Counted from the first letter of the stretch, positions 1-5,325 are shown. The stretch: DNA of 7,222 bases from an uncultured Oxalobacteraceae bacterium (GCA_946478765.1 CAMLDH010000197.1:1-7222), one strand, 5' to 3'. The notes: generated by a model not told the origin, from the sequence alone. Numbers and translations are program-made.

Positions 1-16
1 CCCTCTCTTGTTCTGC

Positions 17-256
17 CTAGCTCTCGCCGGCAGCCTTCTTAGCTACCGGCTTTTTGTCGACGGCCTTTTTAGGCGCGGCTGCTTTCTTGGCTACTGGCTT
101 TTTAGCGGCGGCCTTTTTAGGCGCTGCTGCCTTTTTAGCTACCGGCTTTTTAGCGACGGCTTTTTTAGGCGCTGCTGCTTTCTTGGCGGCCGTTTTTTTG
201 GCCGGGGCTTTCTTTGCAGCGGGTTTCGCTGCAGCTTTCTTTGCGGCTGTTGCCAT
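17..256 (-). CDS. Short histone H1-like Lys/Ala-rich DNA-binding protein (HctB/BpH1 type)
   Basis: This 79-residue protein is extremely biased: by count 27 Lys and 32 Ala, about three quarters of all residues, with no aromatic residue and no Cys. The rest is mainly Pro, Val and Thr. Residues 1-25 are a KKAAAKPAAKK-like lead-in. Residues 26-73 are three tandem 16-residue units of the form KAAAPKKAVAKKPVAK, and the protein ends KAAGES. This resembles the C-terminal tail of eukaryotic histone H1 and bacterial relatives such as Chlamydia HctB and Bordetella BpH1. Known relatives bind DNA non-specifically through Lys and can compact the nucleoid. It should be cytoplasmic, with no signal peptide or membrane segment. 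The ATG at 256 has a strong Shine-Dalgarno 7 bases upstream. It is much shorter than BpH1 as I recall it, probably because repeat number varies. It has its own upstream region after the nrdB terminators, so it is probably transcribed separately. The family call is firm; the cellular role is inferred. Confidence 0.9.
   Translation of the reverse strand: MATAAKKAAAKPAAKKAPAKKTAAKKAAAPKKAVAKKPVAKKAAAPKKAAAKKPVAKKAAAPKKAVDKKPVAKKAAGES
38..181 (-). repeat. Three tandem 48-bp repeats inside the histone-like gene
   Basis: The coding sequence at 181-134, 133-86 and 85-38 is three consecutive 48-base units, each encoding a 16-residue KAAAPKKA-xx-KKPVAK block. The units differ by a few bases. The two variable residues are VA, AA and VD in units 1, 2 and 3. 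A partial fourth unit (KAA) follows before the stop. Such in-frame repeats are prone to copy-number change by slippage or recombination. Confidence 0.9.
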
Positions 257-263
257 TTTGTTT

Positions 264-268
264 CTCCT
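264..268 (-). promoter_or_regulatory. Ribosome binding site of the histone-like gene
   Basis: On the minus strand AGAAGGAG precedes the ATG at 256, with AGGAG 7 bases from the start codon. This is the strongest Shine-Dalgarno in the window and fixes the start. It fits a protein made in large amounts. Confidence 0.85.
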
Positions 269-317
269 TCTTCACGTGATGGAAAAAATCAAACTACATG
301 TTTGAAACCCCCCTGCT

Positions 318-329
318 CCATCGCGATGG
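318..329. repeat. Perfect 12-bp palindrome CCATCGCGATGG upstream of the histone-like gene
   Basis: The 12 bases are identical to their reverse complement. A second short pairing (CCTG with CAGG) flanks it across 2-base mismatches, so a short hairpin could also form in RNA. It lies about 60 bases before the histone-like start codon. It could be a protein binding site or leader structure, but I do not recognise a regulator for it. GC-rich sequence gives such palindromes by chance fairly often. Confidence 0.45.
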
Positions 330-349
330 GTCAGGTGGATTATTCATCG

Positions 350-373
350 GCACAAGCATGCTTCTGTTTGTGC
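350..373. repeat. Inverted repeat GCACAA-N12-TTGTGC containing AAGCATGCTT
   Basis: GCACAA at 350-355 is mirrored by TTGTGC at 368-373. Between and overlapping them is the perfect 10-bp palindrome AAGCATGCTT (354-363). The layout is like an operator for a dimeric regulator. No family can be assigned from sequence alone. Confidence 0.4.
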
Positions 374-390
374 TAATGAATTCGGCACCA

Positions 391-430
391 GCTGAACTGC
401 TGCATCCCCTCACTTATGCAGCACTTCAGC
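391..430. repeat. 40-bp inverted repeat, 15-base arms with one mismatch, upstream of the histone-like gene
   Basis: GCTGAACTGCTGCAT (391-405) and ATGCAGCACTTCAGC (416-430) are reverse complements at 14 of 15 positions, separated by 10 bases. A third ATGCAGC occurs at 452-458. There is no T tract on either strand after the stem, so it is not an intrinsic terminator. It lies between the last nrd terminator and the histone-like gene. It could be an operator or a structured leader of the histone-like mRNA. The structure is seen directly; the role is unknown. Confidence 0.6.
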
Positions 431-476
431 CATCAATTGACTACCCCGCCTATGCAGCGCTGCTGTGGCGGCAGTC

Positions 477-504
477 AAAAAAAACGCCGGCGATCACGCC
501 AGCG
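477..504 (-). terminator. Intrinsic terminator, second of two after nrdB
   Basis: On the minus strand an 8-bp stem, CGCTGGCG pairing with CGCCGGCG (one T-G wobble), encloses a 4-base TGAT loop. It is followed immediately by eight T residues (484-477). This is a textbook rho-independent terminator for transcription coming from nrdB. It sits about 45 bases beyond the first terminator and isolates the histone-like gene from the nrd operon. Confidence 0.85.
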
Positions 505-540
505 TCGGAATACTGTTTCTGAGAAGCCAACTCGTTTTTC

Positions 541-583
541 AAAGAAAACGCCGCCTTACCTGACTTGATCAGGTGCAGCGGCG
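541..583 (-). terminator. Intrinsic terminator, first of two after nrdB
   Basis: The stem at 549-583 has an outer 6-bp CGCCGC/GCGGCG helix, a 3x3 internal loop, and an inner 6-bp ACCTGA/TCAGGT helix closing a 5-base loop. On the minus strand it is followed by TTTTCTTT (548-541). It lies 142 bases past the nrdB stop codon and is the likely main end of the nrdAB transcript. Confidence 0.8.
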
Positions 584-724
584 CAAACAGATTAAATCGG
601 TTCGGTCTTCTACTGGGCATTTAGTTGGTTGTTGCCTTCCATTTTTTGCAGTCGTTTGTTCGAATGATTGTCGACTGCCTTCGTCTCTCCACCTCGCTCA
701 CATTGACGAGATCAATCCGACTCT
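584..724 (-). other. 3' untranslated region of nrdB, no gene recognised
   Basis: These 141 bases lie between the nrdB stop and the first terminator. They contain a 6-bp inverted repeat CAGTCG/CGACTG (649-654 and 672-677) with a 17-base loop. No open frame with a Shine-Dalgarno is present. A 29-codon GTG frame ending TAG exists on the minus strand but has no translation signal. The stretch could simply be untranslated tail or could yield a 3'-end-derived small RNA. Nothing in the sequence decides this. Confidence 0.5.
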
Positions 725-1906
725 TTATTCCCAATTCAGTGCGCCACCGGTTTGGTATTCGATTACGCGCGTCTCGAAAAAGTTGCGCTCTTTTTTCAGA
801 TCGATCATTTCGCTCATCCAGGGGAAAGGGTTTTCTTCCTGGCCGAACATCGGATCAAGACCGATCTGTTGTGCGCGGCGATTCGCGATGAATCGTAAGT
901 AGCCTTTGAACATCGGCGCATTCAAACCGAGCACTCCACGCGGCATTGTATCCTCTGCGTAGCGATATTCCAACTCCACCGCACGTAAAAACAACGATTT
1001 AATCTCTTCGCGGAATTCGGATGTCCACAGATGCGGATTTTCGAGCTTGATCGTGTTGATCAAATCGATCCCGAAATTGCAGTGCATCGACTCGTCGCGC
1101 AAAATATATTGATACTGTTCTGCTGCGCCCATCATCTTGTTCTGACGACCGAGCGCGAGGATTTGCGCGAAGCCGACATAGAAGAACAAGCCTTCCATCA
1201 GGCAGGCAAACACGATCAGGGACTTCAACAGCTTCTGGTCGTTCTCCGTCGTGCCGGTTGTAAACTGGGGATCGGTCAACGTGTCGATGAACGGGATCAG
1301 GAATTCATCCTTGTCGCGGATCGACGCCACTTCGTGATACGCGTTGAAAATTTCGCCTTCGTCCAGACCGAGCGACTCGACGATATATTGGTAGGCGTGG
1401 GTGTGGATCGCCTCTTCAAACGCCTGGCGCAACAGGTACTGGCGGCACTCCGGCGCGGTGATGTGGCGATAGGTGCCGAGCACGATATTGTTGGCGGCGA
1501 GCGAATCGGCCGTCACGAAAAAGCCGAGATTGCGCTTGACCAGGCGACGCTCGTCGTCGGTCAGTCCATTCGGGTTTTTCCACAATTCGATGTCGCGCTG
1601 CATGTTGATTTCCTGCGGCATCCAGTGGTTGGCGCAACCGGCCAGATACTTGTCCCATGCCCACTTGTATTTGAACGGCACCAGCTGGTTGACGTCGGTC
1701 TGGCCGTTGATGATGCGCTTGTCGGCGGCGTTCACGCGGCGGCTGGCTCCGTCGCCGGCGGCGGCTGGCTTGCCGACCAAGGCTGGATCGAGTGCCACAT
1801 TGCTGACATGTTGATTCAATTGCGGGCGCGCCACCGGCTCCAGGGCAGGCTGCGGTGCGCGCACCGGCGTGGCGGCGGGGGCTGCGTTTTCATCCCAACT
1901 TAGCAT
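725..1906 (-). CDS. nrdB: Ribonucleoside-diphosphate reductase class Ia, beta (radical-generating) subunit
   Basis: NrdB holds the di-iron centre and stable tyrosyl radical that is passed to NrdA to start ribonucleotide reduction. Across 393 residues the ferritin-like core carries all expected ligands: D134 (TADS), E165 and H168 in [10 protein letters not shown]238 in CLMEGLFFY, and E272 and H275 in RDESMH. Y172 lies four residues after H168, at the radical position (E. coli Tyr122). Class Ic proteins have Phe there, so this is class Ia. Y384 near the C-terminus is the probable relay tyrosine (E. coli Tyr356), and the tail ALNWE should dock on NrdA. The first 60 residues are an Ala/Pro-rich extension after a MLSWDE start, without an ATP-cone. 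The ATG at 1906 has AAGGA 8 bases upstream. It lies 152 bases after nrdA, probably in one operon, and is followed by two terminators. Confidence 0.97.
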   Translation of the reverse strand: MLSWDENAAPAATPVRAPQPALEPVARPQLNQHVSNVALDPALVGKPAAAGDGASRRVNAADKRIINGQTDVNQLVPFKYKWAWDKYLAGCANHWMPQEINMQRDIELWKNPNGLTDDERRLVKRNLGFFVTADSLAANNIVLGTYRHITAPECRQYLLRQAFEEAIHTHAYQYIVESLGLDEGEIFNAYHEVASIRDKDEFLIPFIDTLTDPQFTTGTTENDQKLLKSLIVFACLMEGLFFYVGFAQILALGRQNKMMGAAEQYQYILRDESMHCNFGIDLINTIKLENPHLWTSEFREEIKSLFLRAVELEYRYAEDTMPRGVLGLNAPMFKGYLRFIANRRAQQIGLDPMFGQEENPFPWMSEMIDLKKERNFFETRVIEYQTGGALNWE

Positions 1907-1914
1907 AGCTCTTA

Positions 1915-1919
1915 TCCTT
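1915..1919 (-). promoter_or_regulatory. Ribosome binding site of nrdB
   Basis: AAGAAGGA on the minus strand ends 8 bases before the ATG at 1906. This supports independent translation initiation of nrdB rather than coupling to nrdA, whose stop is 152 bases away. Confidence 0.7.
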
Positions 1920-1940
1920 CTTCGTATTCTTACTGATATG

Positions 1941-1992
1941 TTGGGGGGCAGAGTTAAGCGTAACGATAGCCTACGCTTAACTCTGTCCCCAA
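1941..1992. repeat. REP-like 52-bp inverted repeat between nrdA and nrdB
   Basis: The arms at 1941-1962 and 1972-1992 share TTGGGG at the outer end and CAGAGTTAAGCGTA inside. They are interrupted only by GG opposite A, and a 9-base loop separates them. In RNA this is about 20 bp of nearly perfect stem. Motifs of the form GGGG(A/T)CAGAGT facing their complement are familiar from REP-type or MITE-like repeats mobilised by IS200-like (RAYT) transposases in proteobacteria. The match is from memory. There is no T tract directly after it on the minus strand, so it is not a classical terminator. It would sit in the nrdA-nrdB spacer of the mRNA and may affect stability or relative expression of the two subunits. 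Confidence 0.65.
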
Positions 1993-2032
1993 TGCTTTAT
2001 ATGTATCGTCGAAAACCATGCAAACTTCAAGC

Positions 2033-2050
2033 CCGGCGGCAAGCCGCCGG
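2033..2050 (-). other. GC-rich hairpin directly after the nrdA stop
   Basis: CCGGCGGC and GCCGCCGG are perfect reverse complements separated by two bases, starting 8 bases after the nrdA stop codon. In practice this is a 7-bp stem with a 4-base loop. No T tract follows, so a strong intrinsic terminator is unlikely. Such hairpins often protect the upstream coding region from 3' exonucleases or cause partial attenuation. Confidence 0.6.
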
Positions 2051-2058
2051 AACCCGGC

Positions 2059-4953
2059 TTACTGGCAAGCTTCGCATTCTTCAAATCCCGGGTCGCCCGG
2101 ACGCAGCATGCAAGCCGGTCCTGCCACATCATCGGTTGCCGCCGCTGTCGCCGCAAAACCGCCGTCTGCCGGCACCGCGTTCAATGCGCCGGTCTTGGAC
2201 GTCGATTTCTCGGTATGGGTCGCCCCGATGGTGCGCAGGTAATAGGTGGTCTTCAAGCCGCGCAGCCATGCCAGCTTGTAAGTTTCATCGAGCTTTTTGC
2301 CGGACGCGCCTGCCATATAGATATTGAGCGATTGCGCTTGATCAATCCACTTCTGGCGACGCGACGCGGCTTCGACCAGCCAGGACGGTTCGACTTCGAA
2401 CGCGGTCGCATAGAGCGCGCGCAAATCCTGCGGAATGCGGTCGATCTTGGCCAGGCTGCCGTCGAAATATTTCAGGTCGGAGATCATCACCTCGTCCCAT
2501 AAGCCGCGCGCCTTGAGGTCGCGCACCAGGTATGCGTTGATCTCGGTAAATTCGCCGGACAAGTTCGACTTCACGTACAGGTTTTGATACGTCGGTTCGA
2601 TACAGGCGGAGACGCCGATGATGTTGGAAATCGTCGCGGTCGGCGCGATCGCCACGCAGTTCGAATTGCGCATGCCGTAATTCTTGATGCGGCTACGCAA
2701 GGCGGTCCAGTCCATCGATTCGGACAAGTCGGCTTCCAGGTAACCGCCGCGCTCTTCGGCCAGCAACTTGAGCGAATCCTGCGGCAGGATGCCGCGATCC
2801 CACAAGGAACCGACATAAGAACTATAGCGGCCGCGCTCTTCCGCCAGCTCGGTCGATGCCCAGTAAGCGTAATAACACACCGCCTCCATCGAACGATCGG
2901 CAAATTCGACTGCATCTTTCGATGCATATGGCACACGCGTCATGTGCAGGCAATCCTGGAAGCCCATGATGCCGAGACCGACCGGACGATGGCGCAGGTT
3001 GGACTCGCGCGCCTTTTGGACCGCGTAGTAATTGATGTCGATCACGTTATCGAGCATGCGCATGGCAGTGCGGATCGTCTTTTGCAGCTTCACGTGGTCC
3101 AGTTGGCCATCCTTCATGTGGGCCGGCAGGTTGATCGAACCGAGGTTGCAGACCGCGATTTCAGACTCGTTGGTATTGAGCGTGATCTCGGTGCACAGAT
3201 TCGAACTATGCACGACGCCGACGTGTTGCTGCGGCGAACGGATGTTGCACGGATCCTTGAAGGTAATCCAGGGATGGCCGGTTTCGAACAGCATCGACAG
3301 CATCTTGCGCCACAGGTCGAGCGCCTGGATTTTCTTGAACAGGCGCACTTCGCCGCGCGCGGCTTTTGCTTCATAGCCGGTATAGGCTTCTTCAAACGCG
3401 CGGCCGAACTTGTCATGCAGGTCGGGCGTGTCGCTTGGCGAAAACAGGGTCCACTCGCCTTTTTCCATCACGCGCTTCATGAACAGGTCGGGAATCCAGT
3501 TCGCGGTGTTCATGTCATGCGTGCGGCGGCGATCGTCGCCGGTATTTTTGCGCAGGTCGAGGAATTCCTCGATATCCATGTGCCAGGTTTCCAGATAGGC
3601 ACAGACTGCGCCCTTGCGTTTGCCGCCCTGATTGACTGCCACTGCAGTGTCATTGACCACTTTCAGGAACGGCACCACGCCTTGCGATTTGCCGTTGGTG
3701 CCTTTGATGTGCGCCCCCAGGGAACGCACCGGGGTCCAGTCGTTGCCCAGGCCGCCGGCATATTTGGCCAGCAATGCATTTTCTTTGATCGCTTCGTAGA
3801 TGCCTTCGAGGTCGTCGGCGACTGTCGTCAAATAGCACGACGACAATTGCGAGCGCTGCGTGCCGGAATTGAACAAGGTCGGCGTCGAACTCATGAAGTC
3901 GAAGCTCGACAGCAGGTTGTAGAACTCGATCGCGCGCGCTTCGCGGTCGGCTTCACGCAAGGCCAGGCCCATCGCGACGCGCATATAGAACGCTTGCGGC
4001 ATCTCAATGCGGGTATCGCGAATATGCAGGAAATAGCGGTCGTACAGGGTTTGCAGGCCGAGATAGCCGAACTGCAGATCGCGCTCGGGCACCAGCGCAT
4101 CAGCCAGCTTTTTCAGGTCGAACTGGGCCAGCTTCGTATCGAGCAACTCCGCCTCGATCCCTTTCTGGATGAATTTCGGGAAGTATTCAATATAGTGTGC
4201 CTGCGCATCTTTCTGCGCGACTTCCTGACCAAATACTTCCTTGCGGATCGTGTGCATCAACAGACGCGCAGTGACCGTGCTGTAGGCCGGGTCTTTTTCC
4301 ATCAATGCGCGCGCCGCCAGGATCGCCGACTTATGCAATTCCTCGACCGGTACGCCGTCATACAGGTTCTTGAGCGTCTCGGCCAGGATTGCGTCGGCAT
4401 CGACATGTTTTTCAAGGCCGATGCAGGCGGACGAAATCAAGTCGCGCACCTGGTTTATGTCGAGCGGACGGCGCTGACCGTCTTCGATCACGTGCAATTG
4501 CGGTGCGTCCGGCGCCGCTTTGGACGATTGTTGCTGCGCCCGCTCTTCCATGCGCTTGGCGCGATACAACACATAGGCACGTGCCACATCGTGTTCGCCG
4601 GAACGCATCAGCGCCAGTTCGACCTGATCCTGGATGTCCTCTATATGGAAGGTGCCGCCGGCCGGTTGGCGACGCACCAGTGCGTTCACCACATTGGCAG
4701 TCAATTGCTCGACCAGTTCGCGCACGCGCGCGGAAGCGGCGCCATGACCGCCGTTGACCGCCAAAAACGCCTTGGTCACGGCGATTGAAATCTTCGACGG
4801 TTCGAAGACGGCGACGGCGCCATTGCGACGAATGATTTTATAGTCGCCAAGCGTGACGGATAAATTGCTGGAGGAAGGGGAAACACTAGTGAGCGGGGAG
4901 ACGGCACCGAATTCGGCAGGGGACTTTACGGAAATTTCTTGAGCTGTATGCAT
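2059..4953 (-). CDS. nrdA: Ribonucleoside-diphosphate reductase class Ia, alpha (catalytic) subunit with two ATP-cones
   Basis: NrdA reduces ribonucleoside diphosphates to deoxy forms using the NrdB radical. From the chosen ATG it has 964 residues, against about 761 in E. coli. The excess is mainly an extra N-terminal ATP-cone at about 37-140 (RRNG, FEPSKI). A second, degenerate cone at about 152-242 (EDGQRRPLDINQVR) aligns with the single E. coli cone. Pseudomonas aeruginosa NrdA has the same layout. Catalytic residues are C373 (SSCYLTT) and C602 (AVCNLG) as the redox pair, C587 as the thiyl radical site with N585 and E589 (NLCTEI), tyrosines 904-905 (TTYYLRT) for radical transfer, and C-terminal CEAC for re-reduction. 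The ATG at 4953 is preferred because GGAGG lies just upstream. A TTG at 5019 in frame would add 22 residues but lacks a Shine-Dalgarno. It leads nrdAB and is probably repressed by NrdR. Confidence 0.97.
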   Translation of the reverse strand: MHTAQEISVKSPAEFGAVSPLTSVSPSSSNLSVTLGDYKIIRRNGAVAVFEPSKISIAVTKAFLAVNGGHGAASARVRELVEQLTANVVNALVRRQPAGGTFHIEDIQDQVELALMRSGEHDVARAYVLYRAKRMEERAQQQSSKAAPDAPQLHVIEDGQRRPLDINQVRDLISSACIGLEKHVDADAILAETLKNLYDGVPVEELHKSAILAARALMEKDPAYSTVTARLLMHTIRKEVFGQEVAQKDAQAHYIEYFPKFIQKGIEAELLDTKLAQFDLKKLADALVPERDLQFGYLGLQTLYDRYFLHIRDTRIEMPQAFYMRVAMGLALREADREARAIEFYNLLSSFDFMSSTPTLFNSGTQRSQLSSCYLTTVADDLEGIYEAIKENALLAKYAGGLGNDWTPVRSLGAHIKGTNGKSQGVVPFLKVVNDTAVAVNQGGKRKGAVCAYLETWHMDIEEFLDLRKNTGDDRRRTHDMNTANWIPDLFMKRVMEKGEWTLFSPSDTPDLHDKFGRAFEEAYTGYEAKAARGEVRLFKKIQALDLWRKMLSMLFETGHPWITFKDPCNIRSPQQHVGVVHSSNLCTEITLNTNESEIAVCNLGSINLPAHMKDGQLDHVKLQKTIRTAMRMLDNVIDINYYAVQKARESNLRHRPVGLGIMGFQDCLHMTRVPYASKDAVEFADRSMEAVCYYAYWASTELAEERGRYSSYVGSLWDRGILPQDSLKLLAEERGGYLEADLSESMDWTALRSRIKNYGMRNSNCVAIAPTATISNIIGVSACIEPTYQNLYVKSNLSGEFTEINAYLVRDLKARGLWDEVMISDLKYFDGSLAKIDRIPQDLRALYATAFEVEPSWLVEAASRRQKWIDQAQSLNIYMAGASGKKLDETYKLAWLRGLKTTYYLRTIGATHTEKSTSKTGALNAVPADGGFAATAAATDDVAGPACMLRPGDPGFEECEACQ

Positions 4954-4957
4954 TAAG

Positions 4958-4962
4958 CCTCC
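4958..4962 (-). promoter_or_regulatory. Ribosome binding site that decides the nrdA start
   Basis: TGGAGG followed by CTTA and ATG (4953) gives a strong Shine-Dalgarno with short 4-base spacing. Neither in-frame alternative, the TTG at 5019 or the ATG at 4974, has a comparable site. Confidence 0.75.
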
Positions 4963-5065
4963 AGGGACGATCATTGCGACAGACGGGCTGTCGTTTGTGG
5001 TTATTTTTAGAACACCCAATACATCCGGGGTTCATAAAAGTCATGCGGTGCACCATGCATGTCAA

Positions 5066-5084
5066 TAACGTGGGAGCCACGTTA
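5066..5084 (-). other. Compact hairpin in the nrdA leader
   Basis: TAACGTGG and CCACGTTA are perfect reverse complements around a 3-base loop (5074-5076), making an 8-bp stem. No T tract follows on the minus strand. It lies about 115 bases before the nrdA start codon. It could be a leader RNA element or a palindromic protein site. Confidence 0.55.
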
Positions 5085-5195
5085 CCGTCGACGCATGCGA
5101 CCTGAATCTATTTTTAAGGAGGGCGGAACAGGCCCCGTCGAACTTCAAAAACACGCGAATTTGCGTTAAGGAACCAAGTGAACAGCCCAAAAGAA

Positions 5196-5239
5196 AAAAT
5201 CACAATCGGCACTACATCTAGTGGGCAAATTGTGATTTT
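5196..5239. repeat. 11-bp inverted repeat enclosing NrdR box 1, stem-loop at the predicted nrdA mRNA 5' end
   Basis: AAAATCACAAT (5196-5206) and ATTGTGATTTT (5229-5239) are perfect reverse complements. Between them lies CACTA-N4-TAGTG, which can extend the hairpin by 5 bp. On the minus strand the stem runs into TTCTTTT, so it also resembles an AT-rich intrinsic terminator for pilR-ampD read-through. The predicted nrdA start point falls at the first bases of the arm, so the mRNA could begin with a stem-loop. It may act as terminator, mRNA stabiliser or extended regulator site; these cannot be told apart here. Confidence 0.65.
5209..5224. promoter_or_regulatory. NrdR box 1
   Basis: CACTACATCTAGTG (5210-5223) fits the NrdR palindrome, whose ideal form is ACACTATATATAGTGT, with perfect outer CACTA and TAGTG half-sites. 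NrdR is a Zn/ATP-cone repressor of ribonucleotide reductase genes that binds paired boxes when loaded with dATP. This box lies 30 bp from box 2 and downstream of the predicted start point. Confidence 0.8.
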
Positions 5240-5254
5240 CACTAATTCTAGTGC
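5239..5254. promoter_or_regulatory. NrdR box 2, overlapping the predicted -10
   Basis: CACTAATTCTAGTG (5240-5253) has the same CACTA/TAGTG half-sites as box 1 and starts exactly 30 bp away, close to three helical turns. Paired boxes on one helix face are typical of NrdR-controlled promoters. The minus-strand -10 candidate TAGAAT lies inside it, so binding would block RNA polymerase. Confidence 0.8.
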
Positions 5255-5273
5255 CAGCCAACGGAGGATGCAA
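5245..5273 (-). promoter_or_regulatory. Candidate sigma-70 promoter of nrdAB
   Basis: On the minus strand TTGCAT (5273-5268) is followed after 17 bases by TAGAAT (5250-5245). The -10 matches consensus at 5 of 6 positions and the -35 at 3 of 6, with ideal spacing. The start point would be near 5238. The overlap of the -10 with NrdR box 2 supports the call. Confidence 0.55.
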
Positions 5274-5314
5274 TATTTTTCTCTAACAATGCTGCAATAT
5301 TTTTATGCTGCAAT
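5269..5314. repeat. AT-rich direct repeats upstream of the nrdA promoter
   Basis: TGCAATATTTTT occurs at 5269-5280 and again at 5293-5304. ATGCTGCAAT occurs at 5289-5298 and 5305-5314. They fill most of the gap between the ampD stop and the nrdA promoter and form its -35 region. A/T tracts here may bend DNA or act as an UP element; the E. coli nrd operon is reported to need an AT-rich upstream site for cell-cycle control. Confidence 0.55.
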
Positions 5315-5325
5315 GCGTTGACTTT

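Larger units (their letters stand above)
4954..5238 (-). other. Long nrdA leader, no gene recognised
   Basis: If transcription starts near 5238, about 285 bases precede the nrdA start codon. The stretch contains the NrdR-box stem-loop, a compact hairpin at 5066-5084, short palindromes (GGTGCACC, CGCATGCG), and a TTGACA (5065-5060) without a convincing -10 downstream. A 49-codon Cys-containing open frame starting ATGAACCCC (5032) overlaps the nrdA start in another frame but has no Shine-Dalgarno. No cobalamin-riboswitch consensus is visible. Confidence 0.45.

Noticed and set aside
8..376. Plus-strand open frames rich in Phe, Gly and Leu across the histone-like gene, resembling membrane proteins
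   Set aside because: They are antisense readings of the Lys/Ala repeat. The strong Shine-Dalgarno and known family support only the minus-strand gene.
453..478. TTGACT (478-473) as a promoter -35 for the histone-like gene
   Set aside because: The best hexamer at usual spacing is CATAGG (3 of 6), and the site overlaps the T tract of a terminator. No other convincing sigma-70 pair was found in 257-476, so no promoter is called.
632..718. A 29-codon GTG frame downstream of nrdB on the minus strand
   Set aside because: There is no Shine-Dalgarno and the composition is unremarkable, so chance explains it.
1031..1903. A 290-codon open frame on the plus strand, antisense to nrdB
   Set aside because: It is a codon-bias shadow of nrdB, without translation signals or recognisable motifs.
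2584..4788. A 734-codon open frame on the plus strand, antisense to nrdA
   Set aside because: It mirrors the well-supported nrdA gene, has no Shine-Dalgarno, and its product is rich in His, Arg and Gln with no recognisable domain. Long antisense frames arise from codon bias in GC-rich genes.
4886..5032. A 49-codon minus-strand frame MNPGCIGCSKNN with several Cys, overlapping the nrdA start
   Set aside because: No Shine-Dalgarno precedes it, and its second half overlaps nrdA coding sequence in another frame. The Cys content reflects GC-rich shadow codons; a leader peptide cannot be supported.
5037..5065. TTGACA (5065-5060) as the main nrdA promoter
   Set aside because: At 17 bases spacing the -10 would be GACTTT (2 of 6 matches), and no better hexamer occurs at 16-19 bases. 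The promoter inside NrdR box 2 fits better. It could still be a weak secondary promoter.
5116..5122. AAGGAGG on the plus strand, a perfect Shine-Dalgarno in the nrdA leader
   Set aside because: No ATG, GTG or TTG start with an open frame follows at a usable distance on the plus strand.
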